Shown here: positions 16,464-24,327 of the stretch, one piece after another
Numbering within the stretch: the stretch's first letter is position 1
Layout: the number at the start of each line of letters is the position of its first letter
NCBI RefSeq assembly: GCF_039536325.1
Contig: NZ_BAAAYO010000013.1
Location: 62,001-126,000, forward strand
From: Paenibacillus_AB hodogayensis
GTDB lineage: Bacteria > Bacillota > Bacilli > Paenibacillales > NBRC-103111
Direction of reading: 5' to 3'
DNA: 64,000 bases
Translations under genes and position numbers: made by a program
Notes under the pieces: model-generated
Seen by the model: the letters and a program-made list of their open reading frames with translations, nothing else
Database searches by the model: none
Told to the model about the DNA's origin: nothing

Positions 16464-18119
16464 ATGTACAAACGCAAATCATGGATGACTGCCGCATGCA
16501 CGACCATTATGGCCGGGGCCCTAGTCCTCTCCGGCTGCAGCGCCAAGCCGTCCGCCCAGCCGGAAGGCTCCGCACCGCCGACCGGCAGCACTGCACAGAC
16601 TCCGGCCAACCCGGCTAATATCGACACGAACGCCACGATTAACTTGGCTACCAATGCCGAGCCCAATTTCAACCCGTGGTCCCCGACCGGTTATGCCGAA
16701 TCGCAGCCGATTACGGAAATTTTGTTCGACGGGCTAACGAAATGGGGCAAGGATTACCAGCCGGTTCCGGCGCTTGCGTCCGATTGGAAAGTTGCCGATG
16801 ACGGCATGAGCTGGACGTTCAACTTGCGCCAGGGCGTCAACTGGTCCGACGGCAAGCCGTTCACGGCCGACGACGTCGCCTATACATTCAATGAAATCGT
16901 GCTGAAGAAAGAGCTCGGGGCGAGCAACTCCTCCAACTTCGTCGATGTGGAGAAGGTCGTTGCCGTCAATCCGAATCAAGTACAGTTCGTACTGAAGAAG
17001 CCATGGTCTTCGCTGCCCAACTATTTGGCCTGGTACGCCAAAATATTGCCCAAGCATATTTTCGAAGGCCAGGATCCGTGGAAGCTGACTTCCTTCAATA
17101 AAGAAAAGCCGGTTGGCACCGGTCCGTACATGCTTTCCAAATATATGGCCGGACAGCATGTCGAGCTGGAACGCAATCCGAACTATTACGAAGGCGCGGC
17201 CAAAATCGCCAAAGTAATCGTCAGCATCGTTCCGGACAGCAATACGCAAATCGCCCAGCTGCTGTCGGGTACGCTCTCCATGGTTAACGTTACGGACCCG
17301 ACCTTGATGGAGAAGCTGAAATCGAATCCGAATCTGACCGTCAACGAGCTGGCCGACAATAACTACTATTGGGTCGCTTTGGACTTTACGCAGGAGCGTT
17401 TCCAAGATGTCAGGGTGCGCCAAGCGCTGCTCTACGCCATTGACCGCGATGCGATCATCAAGGGCGTATTGAAAGGCTACGGCAAGGTCGCAACCGGACC
17501 GATCGCCCCGATTCAGGAGAAGTATTACAACAAAAACGTCAAAACGTACGGCTACGATCCGGAAAAGGCGAAAGCGCTGCTTAAAGAAGCGGGCTATACG
17601 CCGGGTGCCGACGGCTTCCTGCAGAAGGACGGCAAGACGTTCGAGATCAACATGCCCGCCGGTCAATACGGCGTCCTGGTCCAAGCTTCTCAGCTCGTCC
17701 AAGATTACTGGCAGAAGATCGGCATCAAGATCAACCTGCAGGTCATCGACTGGAACACCTACGTACAGAAAGTAGTCGGCAACCGTCAATACGACGCTAC
17801 GCTCTGCTGGTGGCGCGCCCCGGTAGACCCGGACGTGCTGGCCTATTACCACAGCAGCTCGGCGGGCAAGGGCAACAACATCCCCAACTACAAAAATCCG
17901 GCGCTCGACAAGCTGCTTGAAGCAGGCCGCAGTGCGAAGACGACGGAAGAGCGGGTTAAAATTTACAACGACGTTCAAGCCATGACAGCGGAAGAATTGC
18001 CTTACCTGTACTTGTGGTATCCGACGCTGGCAGTCGCCACCCAGAAGAAACTGACCGTGCCCAAGACCACCTTTATCGTGGCCGAGGACCACATCACCGA
18101 ATGGACCGTACAAAAATAA
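16464..18119 (+). CDS. Peptide-type ABC transporter substrate-binding lipoprotein (SBP family 5)
   Basis: A 551-residue extracellular lipoprotein. The signal peptide ends in the lipobox VLSGC (Cys near residue 23), followed by a Pro/Ser/Ala linker. The mature part is a family-5 binder: NLRQGVNWSDGKPFTADDVAYTF around residues 123-145 and a KPVGTGPYML segment near 215 are characteristic. The ATG at 16464 follows AAGGGGGAT; the seven-codon upstream extension has no site. It is the first transporter gene after iclR. A strong hairpin between it and the permease gene may keep binding-protein message in excess. It probably captures peptides, given the two peptidases on the opposite strand. Confidence 0.92.
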   Translation: MYKRKSWMTAACTTIMAGALVLSGCSAKPSAQPEGSAPPTGSTAQTPANPANIDTNATINLATNAEPNFNPWSPTGYAESQPITEILFDGLTKWGKDYQPVPALASDWKVADDGMSWTFNLRQGVNWSDGKPFTADDVAYTFNEIVLKKELGASNSSNFVDVEKVVAVNPNQVQFVLKKPWSSLPNYLAWYAKILPKHIFEGQDPWKLTSFNKEKPVGTGPYMLSKYMAGQHVELERNPNYYEGAAKIAKVIVSIVPDSNTQIAQLLSGTLSMVNVTDPTLMEKLKSNPNLTVNELADNNYYWVALDFTQERFQDVRVRQALLYAIDRDAIIKGVLKGYGKVATGPIAPIQEKYYNKNVKTYGYDPEKAKALLKEAGYTPGADGFLQKDGKTFEINMPAGQYGVLVQASQLVQDYWQKIGIKINLQVIDWNTYVQKVVGNRQYDATLCWWRAPVDPDVLAYYHSSSAGKGNNIPNYKNPALDKLLEAGRSAKTTEERVKIYNDVQAMTAEELPYLYLWYPTLAVATQKKLTVPKTTFIVAEDHITEWTVQK

Positions 18120-18131
18120 AGCTGAATCCTC

Positions 18132-18164
18132 GCCGGGAGACGAACCGCACAGCCGTCTCCCGGC
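18132..18164 (+). other. Intercistronic hairpin between binding protein and permease genes
   Basis: A perfect 10-bp stem (GCCGGGAGAC with GTCTCCCGGC) and 13-base loop, without a T-run. Such hairpins in ABC operons usually protect the 3' end of the binding-protein message or cause partial termination. Compare the hairpin at 40063. Confidence 0.6.
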
Positions 18165-18185
18165 AGAAAGGAAGGGAATGTCCCG

Positions 18186-19133
18186 ATGGCCCGATTTATT
18201 GTCTCGCGCGTCAGTCAAGGATTGCTCACGCTGCTGCTGGTATCGATCCTGACCTTCTTCCTGATCAATCTCGCACCCGGCGGACCGTCGGCCATCATGA
18301 ACTTTGAATCGACCGCCGAGCAGCGGGAAGCGTTAACCAAGCATCTCGGGCTCGACAAGCCGGTCGTCCAGCGTTACGTTGAATGGCTTGGCGGATTGCT
18401 GCGCGGCGATCTCGGGCTTTCGCTCGATTCCCAGCAGCCGGTCACCTCGCTGCTGGCCGAACGGCTGCCCAATACGGTCATATTGGCGGCCTCCACCTTG
18501 GCGTTCACGCTGTTGATCGGCATCCCGCTTGGCGTGCTGGCCGCTGTCAAACGAGGAGGCGTCGTCGACCGGCTGGTCACGTTCTCCTCTACGTTCGGCA
18601 TGGCCATTCCCGAGTTTTGGCTCGGTATTTTGCTCATTATCGTGTTCGCCGTCACTCTGCAAATTTTCCCTGCGTCCGGCATGGTTACGGCTGGCAGCGC
18701 CTTCTCGGTGGCCGATCTGGCGCATCACATCGTGCTGCCGATGCTGACGCTTTCGATTCTGATGCTGCCGAATATCGTCCGCTTCACCCGTTCCGCTATG
18801 GTCGACGTCATCGGACTCGATTTCATCCGTACGGCGAAAGCCAAAGGACTCGGCAGCCTGAGCGTCTTCTTCCGGCATGCGCTGCGAAACGCGCTGATTC
18901 CTATCGCCGCCATCGTCGGCCTGATCATTCCGATTCTGCTCGGCGGGTCGGTTGTGGTAGAGAACGTATTCGGCTGGCCGGGTATGGGCCGATTGGCCGT
19001 ACAAGCGGCGACGAACCGCGATTATACCGTTGTGATGGGCGTGACGATGCTTGTCGGGGCAATCGTCATCGTGACCAACCTGCTGACGGACTTGCTTTAC
19101 TCCGTGCTCGATCCGAGGATTCGCTATGAGTAA
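18186..19133 (+). CDS. Peptide-type ABC transporter permease, DppB-like
   Basis: A 315-residue inner-membrane permease with six predicted membrane segments. The N-terminus (RFIVSRVSQGLLTLLLVSILTF) and the DPPB family landmarks LAPGGPS near residue 36 and ENVFGWPGMGRLAVQA near 260 identify the DppB/OppB type. The cytoplasmic loop with RTAKAKGLG contacts the ATPases. The ATG follows AGGAAGGGA. It overlaps the next permease gene by eight bases, so the two are translated together. It forms the translocation channel with the DppC-like partner. Confidence 0.92.
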   Translation: MARFIVSRVSQGLLTLLLVSILTFFLINLAPGGPSAIMNFESTAEQREALTKHLGLDKPVVQRYVEWLGGLLRGDLGLSLDSQQPVTSLLAERLPNTVILAASTLAFTLLIGIPLGVLAAVKRGGVVDRLVTFSSTFGMAIPEFWLGILLIIVFAVTLQIFPASGMVTAGSAFSVADLAHHIVLPMLTLSILMLPNIVRFTRSAMVDVIGLDFIRTAKAKGLGSLSVFFRHALRNALIPIAAIVGLIIPILLGGSVVVENVFGWPGMGRLAVQAATNRDYTVVMGVTMLVGAIVIVTNLLTDLLYSVLDPRIRYE

Positions 19134-20025
19134 CGGCGGCATTTATACCGACAATCGGTCGTCCCTGTCCCCTTCGACCGTTCCCGGAATCGGAACGGCG
19201 ATCGTCAAAACGCTTAAAAATTTGTCCATATCCGGAAAAGCCGCGCTCGCTTTTCTTCTCATCCTGCACCTATTCGTGGCACTCGCTCCCTTGTTTCTCA
19301 AGCATGCGCCTACGAATACCGATCCTCTGTCGGCCACAATGCCCGCAAGCGCAGAGCATTGGCTAGGCACGGACGAGTTGGGTCGCGACGAGTTGGCCCG
19401 CATCGTAGCGGGCGGCCGGATTACGCTGACGGTCGGCTTTGCCGCCATGGCGCTTGCCGTCGTGATCGGCGGCTTGCTCGGTTCGATCGCCGGCTTCTTC
19501 GGAGGATCCGCGGAATACGTCATTATGCGCATCGTCGATATGATGCTGTCCATACCGTCTTTTTTCCTTATTCTGATCGAGATCACTTCGTTCGGAAATA
19601 GTCCTCCGGTTGTCATTATCGCCGTCGGTCTGACTTATTGGCCGCAGATGGCCCGGATCGTGCATGCTGAGGTGTTGAAATGGCGCAGCAGCAGTCTGGT
19701 GGAGGCCGAGACGACGCTTGGCGCGAGTCCGTGGCGCATATTGTTCCGGCATGTGCTGCCGCAAACGTTCTCCTCGATCATCGTACTGGCCACCTTGGGC
19801 ATCGGCTGGGCGATACTGGCCGAATCCGGCTTGTCCTATTTGGGCCTTGGCATTCAGCCGCCGCTCGCCTCCTGGGGCAATATGCTGCAAAATTCGCAAA
19901 CGTACATCTGGACGGCCCCCGTGCTGGCGGTTTATCCCGGCGCACTGATCCTCACTACCGTGCTCGCATACAGCCTGTTGGGCGAAGCGCTGCGGGACGT
20001 GCTCGATCCGAAGCTGAAGCGTTGA
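19126..20025 (+). CDS. Peptide-type ABC transporter permease, DppC-like
   Basis: A 299-residue permease. The N-terminal cytoplasmic tail and first helix are followed by the family segment HWLGTDELGRDELARIVAGGR near residue 80, and the C-terminal half holds EAETTLGASPWRILFRHVLPQ, the ATPase-contact loop. About six membrane segments are visible. It overlaps the DppB-like gene by eight bases and ends 29 bases before the first ATPase gene. Both permeases together make the channel for the family-5 binding protein. Confidence 0.92.
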   Translation: MSNGGIYTDNRSSLSPSTVPGIGTAIVKTLKNLSISGKAALAFLLILHLFVALAPLFLKHAPTNTDPLSATMPASAEHWLGTDELGRDELARIVAGGRITLTVGFAAMALAVVIGGLLGSIAGFFGGSAEYVIMRIVDMMLSIPSFFLILIEITSFGNSPPVVIIAVGLTYWPQMARIVHAEVLKWRSSSLVEAETTLGASPWRILFRHVLPQTFSSIIVLATLGIGWAILAESGLSYLGLGIQPPLASWGNMLQNSQTYIWTAPVLAVYPGALILTTVLAYSLLGEALRDVLDPKLKR

Positions 20026-20054
20026 CTCCGAAGACAAGAGGGGAGGGCAATACC

Positions 20055-21038
20055 GTGGCGGAAAGGCTTATGGAAATCCGCAGCCTGAAAACACAATTTC
20101 ATACGAAGCAAGCCGTAGTCCGCGCCGTGGACGGAGTCGATCTGGATGTAGACGAAGGCCAGATCGTCTGTATTGTCGGGGAGTCGGGAAGCGGCAAAAG
20201 CATCACCTCCCTGTCCATCATGCAGCTGCTGCCCAAGCCGATGGGCCGGATCGTCGAGGGAGAAATCCGTTTTCAGGGCAAAGATCTGACGAAGCTGTCG
20301 GAAAAGGAAATGACCCGCGTCCGCGGCGACCGGATCTCGATGATCTTCCAAGAACCGATGACCGCGCTCAATCCGGTCATGAAGGTCGGCGAGCAAATTA
20401 CGGAGGTGCTGCTGCGTCACCGCTCCGTCTCCCGACAAGAGGCAAAAACGAAAGCGATCGATATGCTGACGTTTGTAGGTGTTCCCCAGCCGGAACGGAT
20501 TTTCGGCGAATACCCGCACCGGTTGTCCGGCGGCATGCGCCAGCGCGTCATGATCGCCATGGCGATGGTATGCGAACCGAAGCTGCTGATCGCGGACGAG
20601 CCGACCACCGCGCTTGACGTGACGATCCAGATTCAAGTATTGAAGCTGATGAAAAAAATGCGCGACGATCTGCAAACGTCGATCATTCTGATTACCCACG
20701 ATCTCGGAGTCGTGGCGGAAATGGCCGATCACGTCGTCGTCATGTATGGGGGACAGGTCGTGGAAAGCGCCGACGCGGATACAGTCTTCGACAGCCCGCT
20801 GCATCCGTATACGCAGGCGCTGCTCCTGTCCATCCCCTCCCTCGAGGAACGGAAGGACGTTCTCTACTCGATACCGGGAACCGTTCCGAGCGCTGCCGCT
20901 TTCCCCGAAGGCTGCCGGTTCGCGGACCGCTGCAGCCTGGCCCAGCCTTCCTGCAGGCGCCGCATGCCGGAACTGCGGGAAATCCGTCCGGGGCATTACG
21001 TTCGCTGCGATCTTGTCGGGGGAGGTGCATCATCATGA
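20055..21038 (+). CDS. Peptide-type ABC transporter ATPase, DppD-like
   Basis: A 327-residue ATP-binding subunit. Walker A GESGSGKS (around residue 39), signature LSGGMRQR (around 161), Walker B LLIADEPTTALD, and the D/H-loop ITHDLGVVAEMAD are all intact. The C-terminal segment with several Cys (CRFADRCSLAQPSCRRR) is the oligopeptide-transporter extension, which in related proteins can bind an iron-sulfur cluster. GTG 20055 is chosen because GGGAGG lies about eight bases upstream; the frame is open for 125 codons before it, but those overlap the permease gene. Its stop overlaps the next ATPase start (ATGA). Confidence 0.92.
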   Translation: MAERLMEIRSLKTQFHTKQAVVRAVDGVDLDVDEGQIVCIVGESGSGKSITSLSIMQLLPKPMGRIVEGEIRFQGKDLTKLSEKEMTRVRGDRISMIFQEPMTALNPVMKVGEQITEVLLRHRSVSRQEAKTKAIDMLTFVGVPQPERIFGEYPHRLSGGMRQRVMIAMAMVCEPKLLIADEPTTALDVTIQIQVLKLMKKMRDDLQTSIILITHDLGVVAEMADHVVVMYGGQVVESADADTVFDSPLHPYTQALLLSIPSLEERKDVLYSIPGTVPSAAAFPEGCRFADRCSLAQPSCRRRMPELREIRPGHYVRCDLVGGGASS

Positions 21039-22000
21039 GCGAAGTGCTGCTGGAGGTAACCGGCCTCAAAAAATATTTTCCGATCAAAGCCGGATTTTTG
21101 CGCAAAACAGTCGGCCACGTCAAAGCGGTGGACGGCGTATCGTTCACGATCAACGCCGGGGAAACGCTCGGCATCGTCGGGGAGTCCGGCTGCGGCAAGT
21201 CGACGACCGGCCGGATGATCATGCGGGTGCTGGACCCGACCGAAGGCCAGATCCGATTCGAAGGCCGCGATATTGCCCGTATCCCGGCCTCTAGCCTGCG
21301 AAAGCTGCGCCGGGATTTTCAGATGATTTTTCAGGACCCGCATTCGTCGCTGAACGGGAAAATGACGGTCCGCGAGCTGATCGCCGAGCCGTTCGTCATT
21401 CACGGCCTCGTGTCCAAAACGGATATCGACCGCGAGGTGTGCAGGCTGCTGGAAACCGTCGGCCTTCGTGAAGCCGACCGGTTCCGGCACCCGCATGAAT
21501 TCTCGGGCGGCCAGCGCCAGCGCATCAGCATCGCCCGCGCGCTTGCGCTGAATCCGAAACTTATTGTGGCGGACGAAGCCGTATCGGCTCTCGACGTGTC
21601 GATCCAGTCGCAAATTTTGAACCTGATGGTCGAGCTGAAGCATCAGTACCATTTGTCCTATATGTTTATCTCGCATAACTTGGCCGTCGTGAAGCATATC
21701 AGCGACCGGGTCGGGGTTATGTACTTGGGCACGATGGTTGAGCTGGCATCGACCCAGAGCTTGTTCCGGAAGCCGCTTCACCCTTATACGGAGGCGCTGC
21801 TTTCGGCCGCCCCGCAGCCAAAGCGGAACGTGATCCAGGAGCGGATCGTTCTTGAGGGCGACGTGCCGAGCCCGGCCAAGCCGCCGAGCGGCTGCCCGTT
21901 CCATACCCGCTGTCCGAAGGCGTTCGACCGGTGCGCCATCGAGCGTCCCGCGCTCAAGGAGGTCGCCGAAGGCCATCAAGTCGCTTGCCTGCTTTATTAA
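21035..22000 (+). CDS. Peptide-type ABC transporter ATPase, DppF-like
   Basis: A 321-residue second ATPase of the system. Walker A GESGCGKST, signature FSGGQRQR, Walker B LIVADEAVSALD and the ISHNLAVVKHISD switch region are complete. The DEAV variant of the usual DEPT is common in this subunit. The C-terminal CPFHTRCPKAFDRC segment is the OppF/DppF extension. It overlaps the upstream ATPase gene by four bases and is followed one base later by a terminator, so it ends the iclR-transporter operon. Confidence 0.93.
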   Translation: MSEVLLEVTGLKKYFPIKAGFLRKTVGHVKAVDGVSFTINAGETLGIVGESGCGKSTTGRMIMRVLDPTEGQIRFEGRDIARIPASSLRKLRRDFQMIFQDPHSSLNGKMTVRELIAEPFVIHGLVSKTDIDREVCRLLETVGLREADRFRHPHEFSGGQRQRISIARALALNPKLIVADEAVSALDVSIQSQILNLMVELKHQYHLSYMFISHNLAVVKHISDRVGVMYLGTMVELASTQSLFRKPLHPYTEALLSAAPQPKRNVIQERIVLEGDVPSPAKPPSGCPFHTRCPKAFDRCAIERPALKEVAEGHQVACLLY

Positions 22001-22052
22001 ACGTCAAAAAACCCGGTGCTCCTCCGCAAGGATACCGGGTTTTTTGACGTTT
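22001..22052 (+). terminator. Terminator of the peptide transporter operon
   Basis: A 17-bp perfect stem (ACGTCAAAAAACCCGGT with its complement ending TTTTTTGACGT) starts right after the stop codon. The A/T runs in both arms make it bidirectional, so it can also stop transcription of the convergent terC-type gene. Confidence 0.9.
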
Positions 22053-22077
22053 CTTCCGATTCGATTCGATTCGCGCT

Positions 22078-22788
22078 TCAGGACGCCTTGAACGGCTCTT
22101 GACCGCCGGATTGCTGCGGATCGTCTTTTCTCCGCGCCTTCTTGATGGCCATGCCGACCGCCATAACGACAACGACGATAACCACTACGATCGCCCATTT
22201 CCAAAACCCTTCTCCGATCCAAGCCTTCACAAACTTCTCGTCGACGATCATCTTGCCCGCCGTAAACGCCAGAACGGCCGCGCCGATGTACATGGTGACG
22301 GGATACTTCTCGATCAGCTTCAGCACAAGCGTGCTGCCCCACACCATAACCGGCACGCTGATAGCCAGTCCGACTACCACCAGCGCGAAGCTGCCGTGCG
22401 CGGCTCCGGCTACGGCCAAAATGTTGTCGATCCCCATAACCGCATCGGCAATGACGATCGTGCGGATCGCGGCGGCGAGCGTCGTCCCCGCCTGCACATT
22501 GTCGTGATTTTTCTCCTCGGTAAGGAGCTTCAGCGCGATCCAGACGAGGAACAATCCTCCCGCCAGCAGCAGTCCCGGAATCGCCAGCAGCCACACGACG
22601 GCGAGCGTTGCCACGGCCCGGATGACGACCGCCCCGACCGTCCCCCAGATGACCGCTTTCTTCTGCTGTTCCTTGGGCAGATTGCGCGCCGCCATACCGA
22701 TGACGATCGCATTGTCCCCCGCCAGCACCAGATCGATGACGATAATCATCAGCAGCGCGGAGAGCATCTCTCCCGTGAACCAATCCAT
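22078..22788 (-). CDS. TerC family membrane protein, Mn2+-riboswitch controlled
   Basis: A 236-residue integral membrane protein with seven to eight helices. Two similar acidic motifs, VIDLVLAGDNAIVIGMA (about 17-33) and ADAVMGIDNILAVAG (about 115-129), place Asp residues in opposite halves, as in TerC/Alx/YkoY proteins that move Mn2+ out of the cytoplasm or supply it to exported enzymes. The C-terminus is basic and polar. ATG 22788 follows GGAGGAGGG. The leader carries a yybP-ykoY riboswitch and a terminator hairpin, so expression should rise with Mn2+. It is monocistronic. Sequence alone cannot tell a detoxifying exporter from a metalation role. Confidence 0.9.
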   Translation of the reverse strand: MDWFTGEMLSALLMIIVIDLVLAGDNAIVIGMAARNLPKEQQKKAVIWGTVGAVVIRAVATLAVVWLLAIPGLLLAGGLFLVWIALKLLTEEKNHDNVQAGTTLAAAIRTIVIADAVMGIDNILAVAGAAHGSFALVVVGLAISVPVMVWGSTLVLKLIEKYPVTMYIGAAVLAFTAGKMIVDEKFVKAWIGEGFWKWAIVVVIVVVVMAVGMAIKKARRKDDPQQSGGQEPFKAS

Positions 22789-22819
22789 ACCCGATCCCTC
22801 CTCCCATGTGTCGGGCGGG

Positions 22820-22865
22820 CATATAACGAAGAACGGCCCTTACCCGCGAGCGGTAAAGGCCGTTC
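22820..22865 (-). terminator. Attenuator hairpin of the Mn2+ riboswitch
   Basis: On the minus strand GAACGGCCTTTACC pairs with GGTAAGGGCCGTTC (14 bp with one G-T pair), followed by the weak U-tract TTCGTTATAT. The segment CCTTTACC in its left arm (22852-22859) is perfectly complementary to GGTAAAGG at 22890-22897, giving an antiterminator alternative. Confidence 0.75.
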
Positions 22866-22902
22866 CAAAATGAATCGCAACGGAGCAGACCTTTACCTGT
22901 TC

Positions 22903-23004
22903 GGCAAAGGTCTTGCTAACAACGGCTTCCCGTTGCCAACAAAGCCGAGGACGTGGTTAGTCCCGTAATGACGACTTTGCTGTAGCTAGCTACTCCCCTT
23001 TGAT
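22903..23004 (-). ncRNA. yybP-ykoY family Mn2+ riboswitch aptamer
   Basis: The minus strand reads AAAGGGGAGTAGC, then CAAAGTCGTCA, then CGGCTTTGTTG and finally TAGCAAGACCTTTGCC. These are the conserved blocks of the yybP-ykoY class, in the right order and spacing over about 100 bases. P1 is CAAAGG with CCTTTG; helix CAAAG/CTTTG joins the middle arm. It lies 115 bases upstream of the TerC-type gene. Known members bind Mn2+ and turn expression on. Confidence 0.93.
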
Positions 23005-23016
23005 TCGATTGTGTTT

Positions 23017-23046
23017 ATTGTATCCGATAATCTTCTATTTAGTCAA
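23017..23046 (-). promoter_or_regulatory. Sigma-A promoter of the terC-type riboswitch transcript
   Basis: TTGACT (23041-23046) and TACAAT (23017-23022) are separated by 18 bases on the minus strand, and the predicted start lies just before the aptamer. Confidence 0.75.
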
Positions 23047-23446
23047 GCCGTTATCCGTTAGTACGAGAGATTCACCCCCCGCTTATTTCCACTGCGGTCC
23101 GTTGTAGCCCGAATCCTTCGGGGCGAAAACAAAATTATCCGTTCATAATCACCGACAAAAGTGGAGCGTTTCTCCAGCCTTGGTTTTATTGTAAGATCTT
23201 TCCTTCTCAATTCAAGCGTCATCATTGGTGGCGGGATTGGCCGGAATTGAAATGAAAGTTGTGAATTTTTCCTTCAATATTATAAATACAAAGGGAGTTT
23301 TTCTCCAATTCGTGATATAATCGAACTATAAGTTCCCGGTTGAACCGTTCCGATCATTCGCATTTCCGTTTTACCGGCGGTCGTCGGTCGCGAGTACCGA
23401 TTGCCGCTGCAGCCATACATCCAGAGAACCGAGGAGTGTTCCCCGC
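23047..23446. other. Intergenic region between terC-type and nanE genes
   Basis: 400 bases without a supported gene. The left half shows no recognised signal beyond the terC promoter. The right part holds the nanE promoter/operator (23290-23321). A short frame after 23401 overlaps nanE out of frame and is not supported. Confidence 0.5.
23290..23321 (+). promoter_or_regulatory. nanE promoter with a motif shared with the murQ promoter
   Basis: AAAGGGAGTTTTTCTCCA (23290-23307) lies just before a TATAAT box (23316-23321). The same pattern, AGGA-6 bases-CTCCA, occurs in the murQ promoter at 27322. Its arms GGAG and CTCC are complementary. Covering the -35 position suggests repressor binding. The start codon is 126 bases downstream. 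Confidence 0.55.
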
Positions 23447-24145
23447 ATGAAACCGATATTTGCCCAAAGAGGACTTATTGTATCTTGTCAGGCATTGCCC
23501 GGCGAGCCGCTTTATTTTCAAGGCACGATGGCCCGCATGGCGCTTGCCGCCGAGCAGGGAGGAGCGATCGGCATACGCGCGAACGGACCGGCCGATATCC
23601 GCGACATCAAGTCTGTCGTCAAGCTGCCCGTCATCGGCCTGCTGAAACGCGACATTCCGGGATCGGCCATTTACATCACGCCGGAGCTGGTCGATGTGCA
23701 GGAGATCATCGATGCCGGTGCGGACGTAGTCGCGATGGATATGACCGACCGCGAGGATCGCGCCGAACGGGTCGCTTCGCTGATCCGGCATTGCCATGAA
23801 GCCGGAGTTGCGGTTATGGCCGATATTTCCACCTTGGAGGAAGGACTTCTGGCCGAGTCGCTCGGCGCGGATCTGATCTCCACGACGATGTCCGGCTATA
23901 CGCCGTACAGCCCGCAGCAGGCCGGTCCCGACTTGGAGCTGGTCCGCCGGTTGGCGGAACGGCTGACCAAGCCGCTCGTGGCGGAAGGACGCATCTGGAG
24001 TCCGGAAGAAGCCGAAGAGGCTTTGAAGGCGGGAGCCACCTACGTCGTTGTGGGCGGAGCCATCACGCGCCCCCAGTTCATTACCCAAAAGTATGCGGAG
24101 CGGATCGGACAATGGCTGGAACAGTCCGACAAACCGCAAAGCTAA
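23447..24145 (+). CDS. nanE: N-acetylmannosamine-6-phosphate 2-epimerase
   Basis: A 232-residue TIM-barrel enzyme that converts ManNAc-6-phosphate into GlcNAc-6-phosphate in sialic acid and amino-sugar breakdown. Family features are an N-terminal GLIVSCQALPGEPL, IGIRANGPADIRDIK near residue 45, the Lys-containing LPVIGLLKRDIPGS, VVAMDMTDRED near 92 and the phosphate-binding end VAEGRIWSPEEAEEALKAGATYVVVGGAITRP. Length matches the family. The ATG follows GAGGAG at 11 bases. It is monocistronic, with its own promoter and terminator. No sialic acid lyase or kinase is next to it; the murQ operon on the other strand feeds the same product, GlcNAc-6-phosphate. Confidence 0.92.
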   Translation: MKPIFAQRGLIVSCQALPGEPLYFQGTMARMALAAEQGGAIGIRANGPADIRDIKSVVKLPVIGLLKRDIPGSAIYITPELVDVQEIIDAGADVVAMDMTDREDRAERVASLIRHCHEAGVAVMADISTLEEGLLAESLGADLISTTMSGYTPYSPQQAGPDLELVRRLAERLTKPLVAEGRIWSPEEAEEALKAGATYVVVGGAITRPQFITQKYAERIGQWLEQSDKPQS

Positions 24146-24180
24146 GCTGTAGCTGAGCCTCGTGGCTCACTTCCCATAAG

Positions 24181-24233
24181 CAAAGGCTGTCTCGGCAGGT
24201 TTTTATTCCTGAGAGACAGCCTTTGTGTTTTTC
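24181..24233 (+). terminator. Terminator after nanE
   Basis: CAAAGGCTGTCTC pairs perfectly with GAGACAGCCTTTG across a loop containing TTTTTATT, and TGTTTTT follows. It sits between the convergent nanE and ROK genes and could act both ways. Confidence 0.85.
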
Positions 24234-24327
24234 CGGAATCCGATCATGGAGCAAACCGCGCGTTTAATCGTACAACGCCGGGCTATACCGGCTAGTCTTG
24301 CCGATTATTCGGCAATCCTTTCCCGTG

